Assembly (NCBI GenBank): GCA_029721435.1
Contig: CM056588.1
Span: 35,929,930 to 35,993,929 of the forward strand
DNA: 64,000 bases
Source: Gymnothorax reevesii
Lineage: Eukaryota > Chordata > Actinopteri > Anguilliformes > Muraenidae
Reading direction: 5' to 3'
The position numbers were made by a program, and so were the translations under genes. The notes beneath the pieces were generated by a model that worked only from the letters and a program-made list of their open reading frames with translations, made no database searches and was not told the origin of the DNA. Shown one piece after another: positions 12,541-23,707 of this stretch (positions within the stretch are counted from its first letter, which is position 1; each line of letters opens with the position of its first letter).

Positions 12541-14145
12541 ATTGCATCTTTTGAGTGTGAATCCTGTGTGATGTTTACCGTTCGGTGTTAGTTACACCTC
12601 TTACCACAGACTGCTTCCACCGCCTTTGCGGTCAGATGCTGCCTGGATTTCACTGAGTATCTCTAAGTGCTCATCTAATTAGCTGTGCTCCTGTGCTGAT
12701 TAATGCACCATAAGCCCTATCCCTGCAATTATATGCATTCTCGGTAATGTCAGTTATCAGAGAGATAATGCGCGTGCGCTGTAATCCTGTTATTCTCTCC
12801 AGAGAGCTTGTGCATGTCTGCAGCTGACCAGAACTGAGTGTTGGGTACAAGGGCCCTCTTTATCCTGTCTTAGGAAGCTGAAAAGTTATGGATAAGTCGA
12901 AAAATATATGTATACAAACTGTATATTTTAGGTAGCACTGGTTCCTCACAACAAGAAGGCTGTGGGTTTGAATCCAGCCTGGGGCTTTTCTATGTGGAGT
13001 TTGCATGTTTACGTGGGTTTTCTTCCACAGAACAAAGACATGAATGCTAGGCTAACTGGGGACTCTATTTTGCCCAATGGTATGAATGAATTGTAAGTCG
13101 ACATGAGACTGCAGAAAAATAGTTGAAAGTGACAATAAAGGATCAATCGGTCATAGCCCTAAGAATATATTTAAAAATAGAGACCTCTCGATCCTCTCTA
13201 CAGAAAGACACAGACACTGGCAGGGGCATTGCAAATACCAAAAGTCAATGTGATTTTGGGTTTACAGTAGTGGAGCAAATATGCTACACTCATCAATACA
13301 GAAAGGAGCCAAAATGGGAAAATATGTCCAGCAAAGAAGAGAGACTTTGTACGCGCTCCCTAAAAATGTTACTAACACCAGAGAAGTGAAGTTTTTAGCT
13401 TGAATGCTCCCGCTTTTCTGATGCTCATGGGTTTATGTCAGAAGATTAACAGCAGTGTGTATACGCTGTTCTTCTTTGCTTGATTTTAAGTTTACCTCTG
13501 AGAGCATTTTTCAAACCCACAGCACTCTGTCCCCAGTGTAGCCTGTGACGCTTAAATCCTCCTGTTATCCTTTTACATTATTATATCTCTCAGGGTTCGG
13601 CTTTCCTAAGCTCTCTTGAATGAAATCCAACTTGTAGGCCGACTGGAATAATGGTCTTCAAGTGTTATTACTTATTTCTCCTTTCGCTTGATGTTTTAGA
13701 CTAGTGTAAGCCTGTATTACAAAGCCTTTTAAAGAGGAAACAACAGCTTCTTTGTGTGTCTTTCTGTGAAGAGACCTTTGATCAGCTGTACTCACTCATA
13801 CACGGTTAATGTTTGACAAAGTGGTGAAACATCATAGAATCACAAAAACGTGGACTTTTCGGGAATGATCTGAATTACACTGGGGGGGTGATTGGCTCTC
13901 CTCTAATGAGGGGTGGAGCCAAGAGCAAGATGTAATTAAAGTTCTCATAACTCTTTAAAAGCAGGTAGACTTTGAAGACACTAATGCAAGATCTCTGAGA
14001 ATTTTTCATCCTATCCAGCCTGGGATGGCTTGACTCTCAGGGGAATTGTATTCACATTACTTGTGAAAATAAGTTGCACCAAATGGAATGTTATGCTATC
14101 TAATGGAATCCAATGGTTTATGTCATGGGTAAAGTATTCCAAATT
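12541..14145. other. low-copy sequence, candidate conserved non-coding blocks
   Basis: Apart from the L2-like tail, 12580-12860 and 13400-13790 are free of repeats and AT-balanced, with sites such as CTAATTAGC and TGATTAATGC. No gene. Confidence 0.35.
12915..13095 (+). repeat. L2-like LINE/SINE tail
   Basis: Plus-strand copy of the same family: CTGTGGGTTTGAATCCAGCC (a B-box-like tRNA promoter element), GTGGAGTTTGCATGTTTACG, CCACAGAACAAAGACATGAA. The GGTTTGAATCC element suggests a SINE head. The 3' ggatgg tail is missing. Confidence 0.65.
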
Positions 14146-14325
14146 AGATGCCAAGTAGGCGTACACTCAGGCTCACCTTGACCTAGATAAAAATGGGCAG
14201 TAACCTCATGTGTATCCTCGTTTTCATAACGAGAAACCACAACGCTTCTGGGTGATTTCTAATTCTCGATGTAGATAATAGATAGACAAAATGGTAGACC
14301 TCGACCCAAGCTACCTGCAAGTAAT
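14146..14325. repeat. low-copy repeat with an internal GATA tract, copy 2
   Basis: Same block order as 674-840: GATGCCAAGTAGGC, CGTTTTCATAACG, TAGATAATAGATAGA, AAATGGTAGACC, AAGCTACCT. The GATA tract here is short and interrupted, so the expansion at 767 is secondary. Confidence 0.55.
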
Positions 14326-14613
14326 ACAATATCAGTATCTGCAGCAGAAGTGAAAGGGTGGGTAGTCCACCGAAACTGGAGTCCTCATTAAGTTTCACAC
14401 ACACACACACGCAAGCACTCAAATACACCTGCTGGAATGTAGAGCGTGTGCAGTATGTGAGTGACTCTGCGGTTCACTGGCCTGAGAGGGCCAGGGGTGG
14501 AGAGGGAGAGAGGAGGGATGAATTCAAACAAAACTCAGGGAGGAATGCTGCTGGTTACCATGGTGAGGGCAAACTGACCAGGAAGAGCAGTAACGCAATA
14601 CCATAATTATCCC

Positions 14614-14690
14614 AGGAGGGAGGGAGGGAGGGAGAGAGGGAGTTAGATGGAAAGAGAGAGAGAGAATGAGAGAGGAAGAGATGCATTCCA
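14614..14690. repeat. (GGGA)n / (GA)n purine tract
   Basis: Four to five GGGA units, then GA-rich sequence. Possible triplex-forming mirror repeat. Confidence 0.9.
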
Positions 14691-14763
14691 GTCTCATTGT
14701 AACTTGTTTACCTTACAGCAGGTGAGCTGAAACTGGGACATGCCGCTATGGGTGGGGAGGGGG

Positions 14764-14768
<5 letters not shown>

Positions 14769-14797
<29 letters not shown>

Positions 14798-14915
14798 GGC
14801 TGTTTCTGACACAAACACACGTACACACAACACAAAGGCTGCTTCTAGCATGCACACTTTCACACAAATGCACAGGCTCTTTCTCACACATGCACGCACG
14901 CACACATACAGTCTG

Positions 14916-14952
<37 letters not shown>
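14769..14952. repeat. paired (CA)n arrays
   Basis: CA cores at 14770-14798 and 14920-14950 separated by three imperfect units of a GGCTSYTTCT-containing phrase (14799, 14838, 14875). Confidence 0.92.
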
Positions 14953-14953
<1 letters not shown>

Positions 14954-16389
14954 GCTGTACAGCAGAGCAGTATATCAGCTGAAGCTCCAGCCCTCCGCCC
15001 TGTGTTTTTTGGCAAGACACTACGCTCTGATTGATGGAGCCCAGAAGAGGGGGGGAGTTAGAGAGGGGATCTGGGGGTTTGAAATCCCTGCATCTCAACA
15101 CACCTCCAACCTGTCTGAGACACTCACCAAAGACACACCGTTTCCAGGAAAAAAATCGCACAAATGTTGTAAGATTCCCAAACATCCCGATCCAGGCCTG
15201 ATTCTTCTCAACTTCCACTAGTCACTTAATACAGAAAACAAATTTAAAAGGCTGCATTTGACTCATGTCAGGACAGATATTGCTGTACCTGTTGAAAAAA
15301 GTGATTTAGAAGAACAGTGTTAGAAATGGAATGGCTGGGATGTGCAGTTTGTTTTGACAGTGAGGACTTGACAGGACTGCTGTAGCACCGGGGCATCAAG
15401 ATAGAAACACAGCCCTCCTCTAATGGCATCCATATTCCACCCTCCTATCTCCCCTTTTCCCTCCCTCTCTCTCTCTCTCTCTCTGTAACTCGTTCTGCAT
15501 GTGAGGGTTGGGTGAGTTTGTATGTTGCCTGTCTTGGTTTGAGTTTCAGTGGTTTATTGTTGTTGAACAATGTCCCAACAACAGGGCTTTTAAAATCAAT
15601 CTCTCTCATCCTCCCTCCTTCTCCCTCTCTCTCCATCGCTCTTGCTCTCTCTCCCTCTCTCAATCGGTCTCTCCAACATGGGTATTTTTCACCAGTTTGG
15701 TGAAGGTTAGCTTTTGAATTTTATATTTATTGAAATTTATTAAGCTGATTTCTGCATACACATTTAGTCTGCTGTGCTGTGAAATATAAAAAAATGGTTG
15801 GGCAGTGTTTGCCATCAACAATGACTGAATTAAAATTATAGAAGCTTTGGCCCAAAAACTGAACGCTAAAGGGTCTGTTGAAAACACTCTCTCCCTTTCC
15901 CTCAGATTCAAAGTGCCTCACCGGCAGAACTATAGCTTCAAGTGAACCTGACACTCAGCTGGTCTGCCACCCTGGCACACCCATTTGGGAGAGGGGTAAG
16001 AAGGCTGAAATGTAAAACCAAAGCAGTTCATGTCCTCAGGATGCTGAATGCAAAGTTTCATCAAATTTGATCGATATTTGTGACTGGTAAAGATTACAGG
16101 TCTAATTGCTTTGAGACGACAGAGAACGGAGTTCAAACCATCTTAATAACTTGATTAGGTCAATATCTAGTTGAGTTAATCAAATTGATGATGCCAAAGC
16201 ACAGCAAAGAACTTGGAGCATTACAGGAATTACAATAGATAAAAATGAAACAATATGATTATGTAGATAGCGCACAACTGCAGTGCATATAAACACACAT
16301 TAATGGTAATAACAGTGATAGTAACTGTAAAAGTAATGGTGATAATTATTCTCTCACTCGCTCTGTCGTTTTGGAGAACTCATTCCTGA
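14953..16389. other. low-copy sequence, no gene seen
   Basis: CT-rich patches and AT-rich text. A 157-codon frame starting in the CA arrays at 14748 is an artefact. Confidence 0.5.
15463..15485. repeat. (CT)n microsatellite
   Basis: About nine CT units; CT-rich text recurs at 15600-15665. Confidence 0.92.
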
Positions 16390-16630
16390 TGTTTACTGCC
16401 CAGCGCGTTCCCAGGGGGAGCGTCACTGAGTCAACAGAAGTGCAGAGAACCGTGAGGAACCGCCCGTGACTAACCCCGCCAGAGAATCCCCTGGGAACCG
16501 CGCACTGTTTGCTCTCCGCTCCTGAGAGACCAACGCAGACGGCTCGTACCGGGAATCTTCACCTTCCCCATCTTGGTTCATCTCCCCACCCCTGACATCG
16601 CTGTGTCTGAAAAAGCGCCGCACTTGCTGC
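16390..16630 (-). promoter_or_regulatory. CpG-rich patch, possible exon or promoter
   Basis: About 17 CpG in 240 bp. The minus strand has a 66-codon open frame with an internal ATG (MNQDGEGEDSRYEPSALVSQ). No paired splice sites with a neighbouring exon could be shown. Function unknown. Confidence 0.28.
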
Positions 16631-16827
16631 CAAACACAGGTGTTCAGCTGTGGTGGTCAGAGTATTAGTCCTGCATGTGTTCCTGACACCAACTGGTTTC
16701 AACAAATGAGTTAGTTTTTTTTTTGTTTTTACAAGAAGAAGTTATCTGAGTGTGGGTCTGTTATACATGTCTGTGTCACATTACTTCCCGCTATATATAT
16801 ATTCTGTTCTGTAGCCATAGTGAATGA

Positions 16828-16828
16828 A

Positions 16829-16899
<71 letters not shown>

Positions 16900-16900
16900 G
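16828..16900. repeat. (TG)n microsatellite
   Basis: More than 30 TG units with one CG interruption at 16855. Confidence 0.95.
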
Positions 16901-17089
16901 TCTGTGCTGCGCTTTCCTCAGTCTCTTCTGACATTGAGGAGAAAGCAAAGGATCTGCTCTCATGTGCAGCCAAATGTGTTAGTCTTCATTTTTCCCTAAA
17001 CAGACTGATGTAATGCAAACGTAAGGAAAGCAGCTCTGAATGCAGGAATCAACAGATTCCTTTTGCTTAGGGTCAGGCTCAATGACGCA

Positions 17090-17275
17090 AACATAAACAC
17101 ACGCAGACCCACACACACACACACACACACACACCACATATAGGCACACATACGCAGACAAACATGCACAGACACACATACATGCGTGCGCGCGCACACA
17201 CACACACACAAAGACACACCCATGCACACACACATCACATACAGACACACACACACATGCACATTCGCAATCACA
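17090..17275. repeat. imperfect (CA)n region
   Basis: Pure CA at 17110-17133 and 17196-17210, with a GTGCGCGCGCACAC Z-DNA-prone segment at 17184. Confidence 0.93.
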
Positions 17276-20200
17276 CGCATAACCACTCCAAATAAGGACA
17301 GAATCCAGGTCCCAAAACAACAACCTACATCTCTGCAAGTGATATCTTCACGCTTCAGCTGCAAGCAAAGCTGACCAATCAGAGGCGTGGGAAAAGGGGT
17401 CTGCCACAGGTGGGGAGGGGTGCCATGAACAGGGAAACAGACTGATCAGCGGGACAGTAATGATGATCAGCATAAATGATGAAACGTCTCTCGCATTCTC
17501 TCCTGTGTCTCGCTGTTTACTGCCGCACCAAAGGGACTATTTTAAGGGGTAAACCAGATGACTGACTGCAGGATATGGAAAACAGGAGAGAGAGAATGGG
17601 GGGATGTAGAGGCAGAGAAAGGAGGAGCAGAGGAGAGAGACATGATGAGAGATGAGAAAAGAGAGGAGAGATGTGCCATCAGATCACTGTCATCACCCCT
17701 GCGGGCTTCTCTCCTAATGTAATCAGACTGAGAGACCAAGTCTGCACAGCCATTCCCCCCCCCGCGCAGATCTCAGCTCAACACCCTGCTGTTCTGTGGG
17801 ATGCAGAACATGCCACAGAGTGGCAAAGTCAGCCACTCACGCGGGGGCAGGTCTGACGTTCCCGACAGGGGTTTGTCTAACACCAGGGAGTCCACTCTAA
17901 TCTCAGAATGCGGTGTTCTTGTAGAGCAGCACTAGAGTGTTGGGTCATAGAAAAGCAATTAAAATGTTCTGTACCAAAATCTCCAGTGCTGATGTCACCA
18001 CAGCAGCGAAGTTCTAGAACCATGACGACTCCGTCTCCATCCGTCCCGAACACTGCTCTTAAGACAGGGAATTACATAGCGCTATAAATATCTTCATTTC
18101 TCTCAAAATGCCCCTAGAATTGCAAGAAAAATTCCCCCAGCTTCTTCAAAAGTAATGTTTATTTTGTCAGTTATCACAAAGGGCAGGTATTTGTCACAAA
18201 AAATTTTCCTTTAACACCCCGGAGCAGTCACAGAAAAGTCGTTGAAAACATCTCCTGCCTCACAGCTACGACACGCTCCTTCCAACGTCTAATTTTTACC
18301 TCCCCGCTTCCTGCAAAGCTTCGCACATAGTCCTTTTGCAGTTCCATTAAATGTTAGCTTGAGGGGGAAAATTCCTCTACTTGGAAAATGTTAATTTCAT
18401 ATCCTGGTAGCACTCATTACAGAGAGTTGGGCCACAGAGAGGTAACTGGAGATGCATGAGGTATGCGAATAAACAATAACCACATGAAGCAAAACAGCCA
18501 TTCTTCCCTGGTGAAAATTATAAATGATATCCCTTTTCATCAGCTATTTTGAGCACTGCAGGGCATATTTCATTAACTCACAGTCAGGCCGTGTTTGTCA
18601 TAGTGCCAGTAATTCAGATGGCGTGATGGCAAGTGACACAAGTCAGTCAACAGTCATTCAGAATTTCAACCAATCAGATACAGTGCGTTCACTATGGCAA
18701 CAGAGATTCCTCTAGTTCACAGGCATGATGATAAGATGGCGCACATGCACTTCAGATGTGTTTTTGTTCCATATTTGAACAGACATCAACTTTTACTGAA
18801 AAAGGGCCAAAAAATTTCCTTCATCTTAACCATGAGAAAATTAGTTTCATTTTGGACAAGCCAGTGTTGTAGAAATTAATCACTGTAGACAACCAGGGGC
18901 AGCAGTGAGACCGGAAATATAAAGCTTTGTGAAGAACACACTAATTCATAAATGTCTGATCTTAAATCTTCAAGGGCTGCGTGATCCATATGGGAATGGG
19001 AAGTTCTGTAATCGCCACACTCGATGAAAACGCAGAAAACCTCAGACAATCAAGCAGGTAACGCTGAAAAAAATCCATGAAGAAAAGCAGTGTTTGTTTA
19101 CAAACACAGCACCTGAGAGGGTCCGGTGACCTAACCTATTCTCTCGTTTAGGCTCACAACATTAGCTTTTCCCTCAATCCTTGAGAGAAGACGCTCAGTG
19201 TGCATATGAAAATAGCAGGAAAATTGCCTAAATGACCACTGTCACCTGGGGGACATGACGCACATTGCATCCGCAGTGAAATATTAGTCCCATAACTAAA
19301 GAGTGGATATTCTGTCTAGACCATTTTAAGAGAGACCTTGTAATGGAATGATAATCTAAGTCAGCATTCTTGAACTCCATTGCTTTTCAACTACCAGTTG
19401 TGACAATAACATCAGCATTACAATGTACTGGTTAGAATATTCTAATTGCTAATTTGCTATCTTACACCTTAATGGGTTCAACGATAAATTCCATTCAACG
19501 TACAGAGAACGTGTCTTAACGCATCTGCATTCGGACTGCCATTTCAGAATGTGCAGACCATTTCCTTTAAAAACAAATCTTTAATCACAGAGAGTAATAA
19601 AACACGTTCCAGAGCAGAAACCTGTCTAGATACGTTATCAGATGCCCGCTCAGCCCGAGATAGAGCTGGTCTGCGCGCCCAGCGTTTTCGCTCTATGGAT
19701 CCAGGACTGCCGATTCATTCCTACCTGTCCATGTTTCATATTTTGCTGATATCGCCTTTGGCACCTGAGCATTTTAGTCAGCACAAAAATGCACTTTAGA
19801 ATCCCCAAACATAAAAGTTACCGCACAACCTATTTCCTAATTTATCTTCATAATTTGTGTGTCTTCCTCGCAGATATGTCTAAATGTACACAAGTACAAA
19901 ACACGCTTAAAGGTACAGACTTTACTTGACATGTCATTGAGTACAAAACTATATAAATAACTTTCACCAGCTCAAATGCACTTCTGCCATATCACAAGCA
20001 GTTAAGGGAAACATGATGTCAGCTGAAAGCCAGAGATTGTTTTCACGTAAATCAAAACAAAACGATCATGAGGAACAGGCTTTGGGGAGAACTGGTGTAG
20101 TCAGAAGAGAATGAGTTTGTCAGCGCACAAGACCGAGCCAGATAAATCCTGACTCGCCATGGACGGATCACAACAGGTTGATTTAAAGCAACAGGAGCCC

Positions 20201-20280
20201 CAGAAACACTGAAGTCAGAGTTACCAGCTCTGTCACACGGTAAAGGAGAGCACTTATCTCAACACTGACCTTGTGTCAAA
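17276..20280. other. low-copy sequence, no gene seen
   Basis: Three kilobases without a recognised repeat, microsatellite or exon; several 60-80-codon frames lack support. Confidence 0.45.
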
Positions 20281-20600
20281 AATGTTCCTCGTCTCAAACT
20301 TGTCCTTCCCGGTTCGGATAACTCCCCGAGTCCGGCTTATTGTCTTCAGAAATAAAAAAAAAACACAAAAAAGGGAGAGAAAAGAAAGCCGAGCTGAGGA
20401 GGTATGCGGCAGCGAAGAAGTCGTACAGCGGTCAGGACCAAGAGCGGCCACAGATAACACTGTGGGGAAATGGCGCTGACAGTGACCGCTCTCTCTCACT
20501 CGCTCTCTGTTGCTCTCTCTCTCTCTCCGGAATGCAGCGCTCCTGGATTTCTTCACCTTCTGACAAGCGGCCGGGACTGATCTTCAGAGAGGCTTGCGAT
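20281..20600 (-). promoter_or_regulatory. CpG-rich patch, possible promoter or first exon
   Basis: Roughly 20 CpG in 320 bp in a window that is otherwise CpG-poor. On the minus strand a GA-rich lead is followed by GCGCCATTTCC, then CAATAAGCCGGACTCGGGGA and a possible donor ACAAG/gtcagt near 20278. This resembles a fish 5' UTR or first exon. An open frame covers part of it but has no convincing ATG context. It could equally be a GC-rich repeat. Confidence 0.3.
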
Positions 20601-20765
20601 TTCTGTCTCTCTCTCCCTCCCTCTCTCTCTCTCTCTCTCTTACTCCGCCTTGTTGCCTTACTTTCCTCACAGGCCCTGCTCCTCCCCTTGTCCAGGTGAA
20701 GAAAGAGGAATGTTCTCTCTCTCTTTCACTCTTTTACTCTTTCTCTCTCTTTCCCAGTCTCTCCC
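20600..20765. repeat. (CT)n-rich tract
   Basis: CT arrays at 20606-20640 and 20715-20765, immediately right of the CpG-rich patch. Confidence 0.92.
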
Positions 20766-20785
20766 CTTCACTCATTGTTTCAGTC

Positions 20786-21790
20786 TAATTCAAATTCAAA
20801 AGCTCTATTAACATGACATGCATATGCATATTGCCAAAGCACACACATCACAAAAAACAATTATTGCAACAGTTTAAAGATAGCTATGCTTTGACAAAAA
20901 AAAAAAGCCAACCATCACCAAAAACAAAGGGGATCCTCTTCATATCACCACTGTCCCACAAAACAAAAACAAAAAGAATGCAACAAAAATTGTAGTCTGT
21001 AAAGTGAAAACAATAAATTGCGGACAGACCAATGGACGGGGCAGCGGCGATTGCAATACATGGCCATCAGGTGGAGTGAAAAAATGAAATTACAAAACAA
21101 ACAATAACAGAATAATGAAGAAGACAGTAATCACTATAATGTGATGTTTACGTAACATTGAATAACTCTTATTGAATAAATGGCTCATGTCGACTGAGTG
21201 TCTGCACGTTAATGACAGCAGGGGGGTAGTTACTCTGTCCCGAAAAGAACTTGCAGCTTTTTTCCATTGATGAAGGAAGAAAGTCTGTGTGGGAATCTTG
21301 GGGTTTTATTAAAGTAAATGTTTCTAATCTTTGCATATTCTTCTCAGCAGAGAAGGAAGCACATCTCTTCCTCTTCTGTCTCACAGTGACCTTAGAGTTG
21401 TTATTTTTTGGCTAGCCATGTTTTTTGAGTCTTCCTTATATAGTTGCCAAGGTGTGGTCACTGAGCCTGCACTTGGTCAGGATTTGTTTCTGCTTTGTAT
21501 TTCTGACAGAGAAGAGATCTTCTGCCATATAGTGAGGTTGATTTAGGACTGTGTTTTATTCGGATTATTCCAATGTTCCAGATAGTCATCTTTTGTTAGT
21601 TAGATGGTTTGGTATATTATTATATCTAGTTGTAAAGCAGTGTTTGTCTGTGTTTGATTTGTGTTCAGAATTATTTGGTGAGTGAGCATCAGGGCTACTC
21701 TTTTGTTGGCTTCAGATCTTGGATTTTCATGCCCGAAATTGCACTGAGTTTTCAGGATTTGAATTTGGACGCATCCAAAATTTGAGAGCT
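20786..21790. repeat. probable interspersed repeat
   Basis: Opens with attcaaattcaaaagctcta and CATATTGCCAAAGCA, phrases also present at 5380-5440 (attcaattcaatatgcttca, CATATTGCCAAAGCA) and weakly at 16170-16200. The rest, to the TTCTGAATGGGTACTGGCG segment, is T-rich. Extent to the right is uncertain. Confidence 0.4.
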
Positions 21791-22188
21791 TTTTCTAAAG
21801 TTTTATTCTGAATGGGTACTGGCGTAGCTATGCACTGATTCGATCTCTCTCTGTCCCACAGAGGATGTAATGAGTAACTGTAGGAGTGTCCAGCCTGTGT
21901 TACTCACAGTTCCCTGGGTCAGAGGACAGGACGGTCGCCACGGTGACACTACCGCCGTCACCTGTAGGCCTCCTGTCACCAGAGCTGCTGACAATGCAAA
22001 TAAACCCTCTGTTTCCTTTATGATGTCATATTCCCAGTCATATGCTAATGTGGCGGTGTGGACGGCGGGTACTATGGGTGTGTGCTTGGTGTTGTTATGG
22101 TTACATTGTCTACTGAAGAGGCCGGGTGCAGGGAGAGAAAAACCAGCATTTCAGGTTGTGTCTCAGAAGACGACACTCGCACACACAA

Positions 22189-22189
<1 letters not shown>

Positions 22190-22227
<38 letters not shown>

Positions 22228-22233
22228 CACACA
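22190..22233. repeat. (CA)n microsatellite
   Basis: About 18 CA units with one CG interruption. Confidence 0.95.
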
Positions 22234-22460
22234 TTGTGTTTTCATGATTGGTGGAACATCCCATAGACTTACATTCATTCCCTAACCACTCATCCAGACG
22301 TTAAGTATAAACTCAAAATATCTCATACTGACCTAAACTTCACCCAACCCTAACCTTAACCCCTAGCCTTAAAATAGCTTGGTAACCTAATTCAGACCAG
22401 AAAATGTCCCCATAAAGATCATAAAGATGAGGAAATCTAGTTTTCCAGAACTTGTGGGAA
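22234..22460. repeat. interspersed repeat with telomere-like text
   Basis: Contains CATAGACTTACATTCATTCC, the CCCTAACCTTAACCCCTAGCC segment and GACCAGAAAATGTCCCCATA, a combination common in dispersed fish repeats. The TAACCC-like part is short and degenerate and is not an interstitial telomere. Confidence 0.5.
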
Positions 22461-22596
22461 CCCACAAATGCACACACACACCTATACGCATCGCAAAGCT
22501 GCACGCTCTCAAATGTACACAAGAGCACACACACTCACAGACACACAGAAACACACCACACATGCATACACTCTTACATGAGCGTATACATATAAA

Positions 22597-22690
22597 GTGC
22601 CTTCCAGTAATATTGGCACCCATGGTGAAAATCCATAAATGTGGTTATGGATTGATGCCATTATAGTTTATCTTCTTGTTACTGAATGCA
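22597..22690. mobile_element. left arm of a Tc1-like relic split by a LINE
   Basis: Starts with CTTCCAGTAATATTGGCACC at 22601, resembling the inverted repeat of the TA-inserted element at 62933 (ATAATTATTGGCACC). The sequence turns into Rex3-type LINE by about 22700. The continuation of the Tc1-like element is found after the LINE, at about 25440. Confidence 0.5.
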
Positions 22691-23117
22691 ATTTATCGCT
22701 CTTCCAAGAGTCTCATTGTGGAAGCGGCAGTCGTAAACTGTGGCCTGAAGGTTGTTGGTGCCAGTCATGGCAGCAACCCAAGGACTCGTAGGTGGACGCC
22801 AGTGGAGATGGAGGCCATCAAGCTGAAGGAGGGTACCTTTCGGGCCTGATTGGCCCAGGGGACTCCTAACTCGGCAAACCGGTACCGACAAGCTAGAAGG
22901 ACTGCAGCCATGGTAGTCGCAGAGTCCGGGGCAGGCTATGGAGAAGGACTTTCAGGTGGCCTTATAGAGGTTCAGGCAAACCGCCAGAAGACTCAGGAAA
23001 GGGAGGCAGGGCTTCGCCCAGGCTGTCTTCAGCAGTGGTGGGGAACTGCTAATCTTGACTGGGGACATTGTTTAGCAGCGGAAGGAGCACTTTGAGGAAC
23101 TCCTGAATCCTGCAGAC

Positions 23118-23707
23118 ATGCCCTCCAAGAAGGAGGTAGAGTCCGAAGACTCAATTGAGTCTTGGTCCATTTCCCTGGTGGAAGTCGCTGAGGTGGTCGA
23201 AAGTCTCCGCAGTTGCAAGTCACCGCAGATGGACAAGTTTTGCTCAGAGATGCTGAAGGCCCTGGATGTTCTTTTGCTATCATGGCTGACTCACCTGTTC
23301 AACATTGTGTGGATGTCGGGTACAGTGCCCTTGGACTGGCAGACTGGGGTGGTGGTTCCCATTTTTAAAAAGGGGGATCGGAGGATGTGCTTCAACTATA
23401 GGGGAATCACACTGCTCAGCCTCCCAGGGAATACCTACAACAGTGTGCTGGAAAGGAGACTCCGCCCAATTGTTGAGGCTTGGATTCAGGGTGAACAATG
23501 CCAGTTCCGTTCAGGCTGTGGAACAATTGACTGACTTTTTACCCTTGTATGAATACTGGAGGGATCATGGGAGTTTGCCCATCCAGTCTAAATGTGTTTT
23601 GAGGACTTTGAGAAGGCTTATGACTGTGCACCACAAGGTATCCTGTGGGGGGTGCTGCGGAAGTATGGGGCTCCGGAGCCGTTAGTTCAAGCCTACCAAT
23701 CCCAGTA
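23118..23707 (+). pseudogene. Rex3 reverse transcriptase, N-terminal part
   Basis: An open segment of 138 codons (23118-23534) covers the thumb-proximal fingers region: SLVEVAEVVESLRSCKSPQM, SWLTHLFNIVWMSGTVPLDW and GDRRMCFNYRGITLLSLPG. It stops at GCGTID and continues in other frames as a degraded VDLEKAYD-like palm segment near 23590-23640 (gaggactttgagaaggctta). The reading is broken by frameshifts and then by the inserted hairpin-ended element. Confidence 0.82.

Noticed and set aside
14748..15221. 157-codon plus-strand frame
   Set aside because: It begins in CA arrays, which give open His/Thr frames, and then runs on without coding features.
22341..22370. Possible interstitial telomere (CCCTAACC-like)
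   Set aside because: Only three or four imperfect units embedded in a dispersed repeat.
23118..23534. Rex3 frame as an active reverse transcriptase gene
   Set aside because: Frameshifts, a missing endonuclease region and an internal insertion show it is dead.
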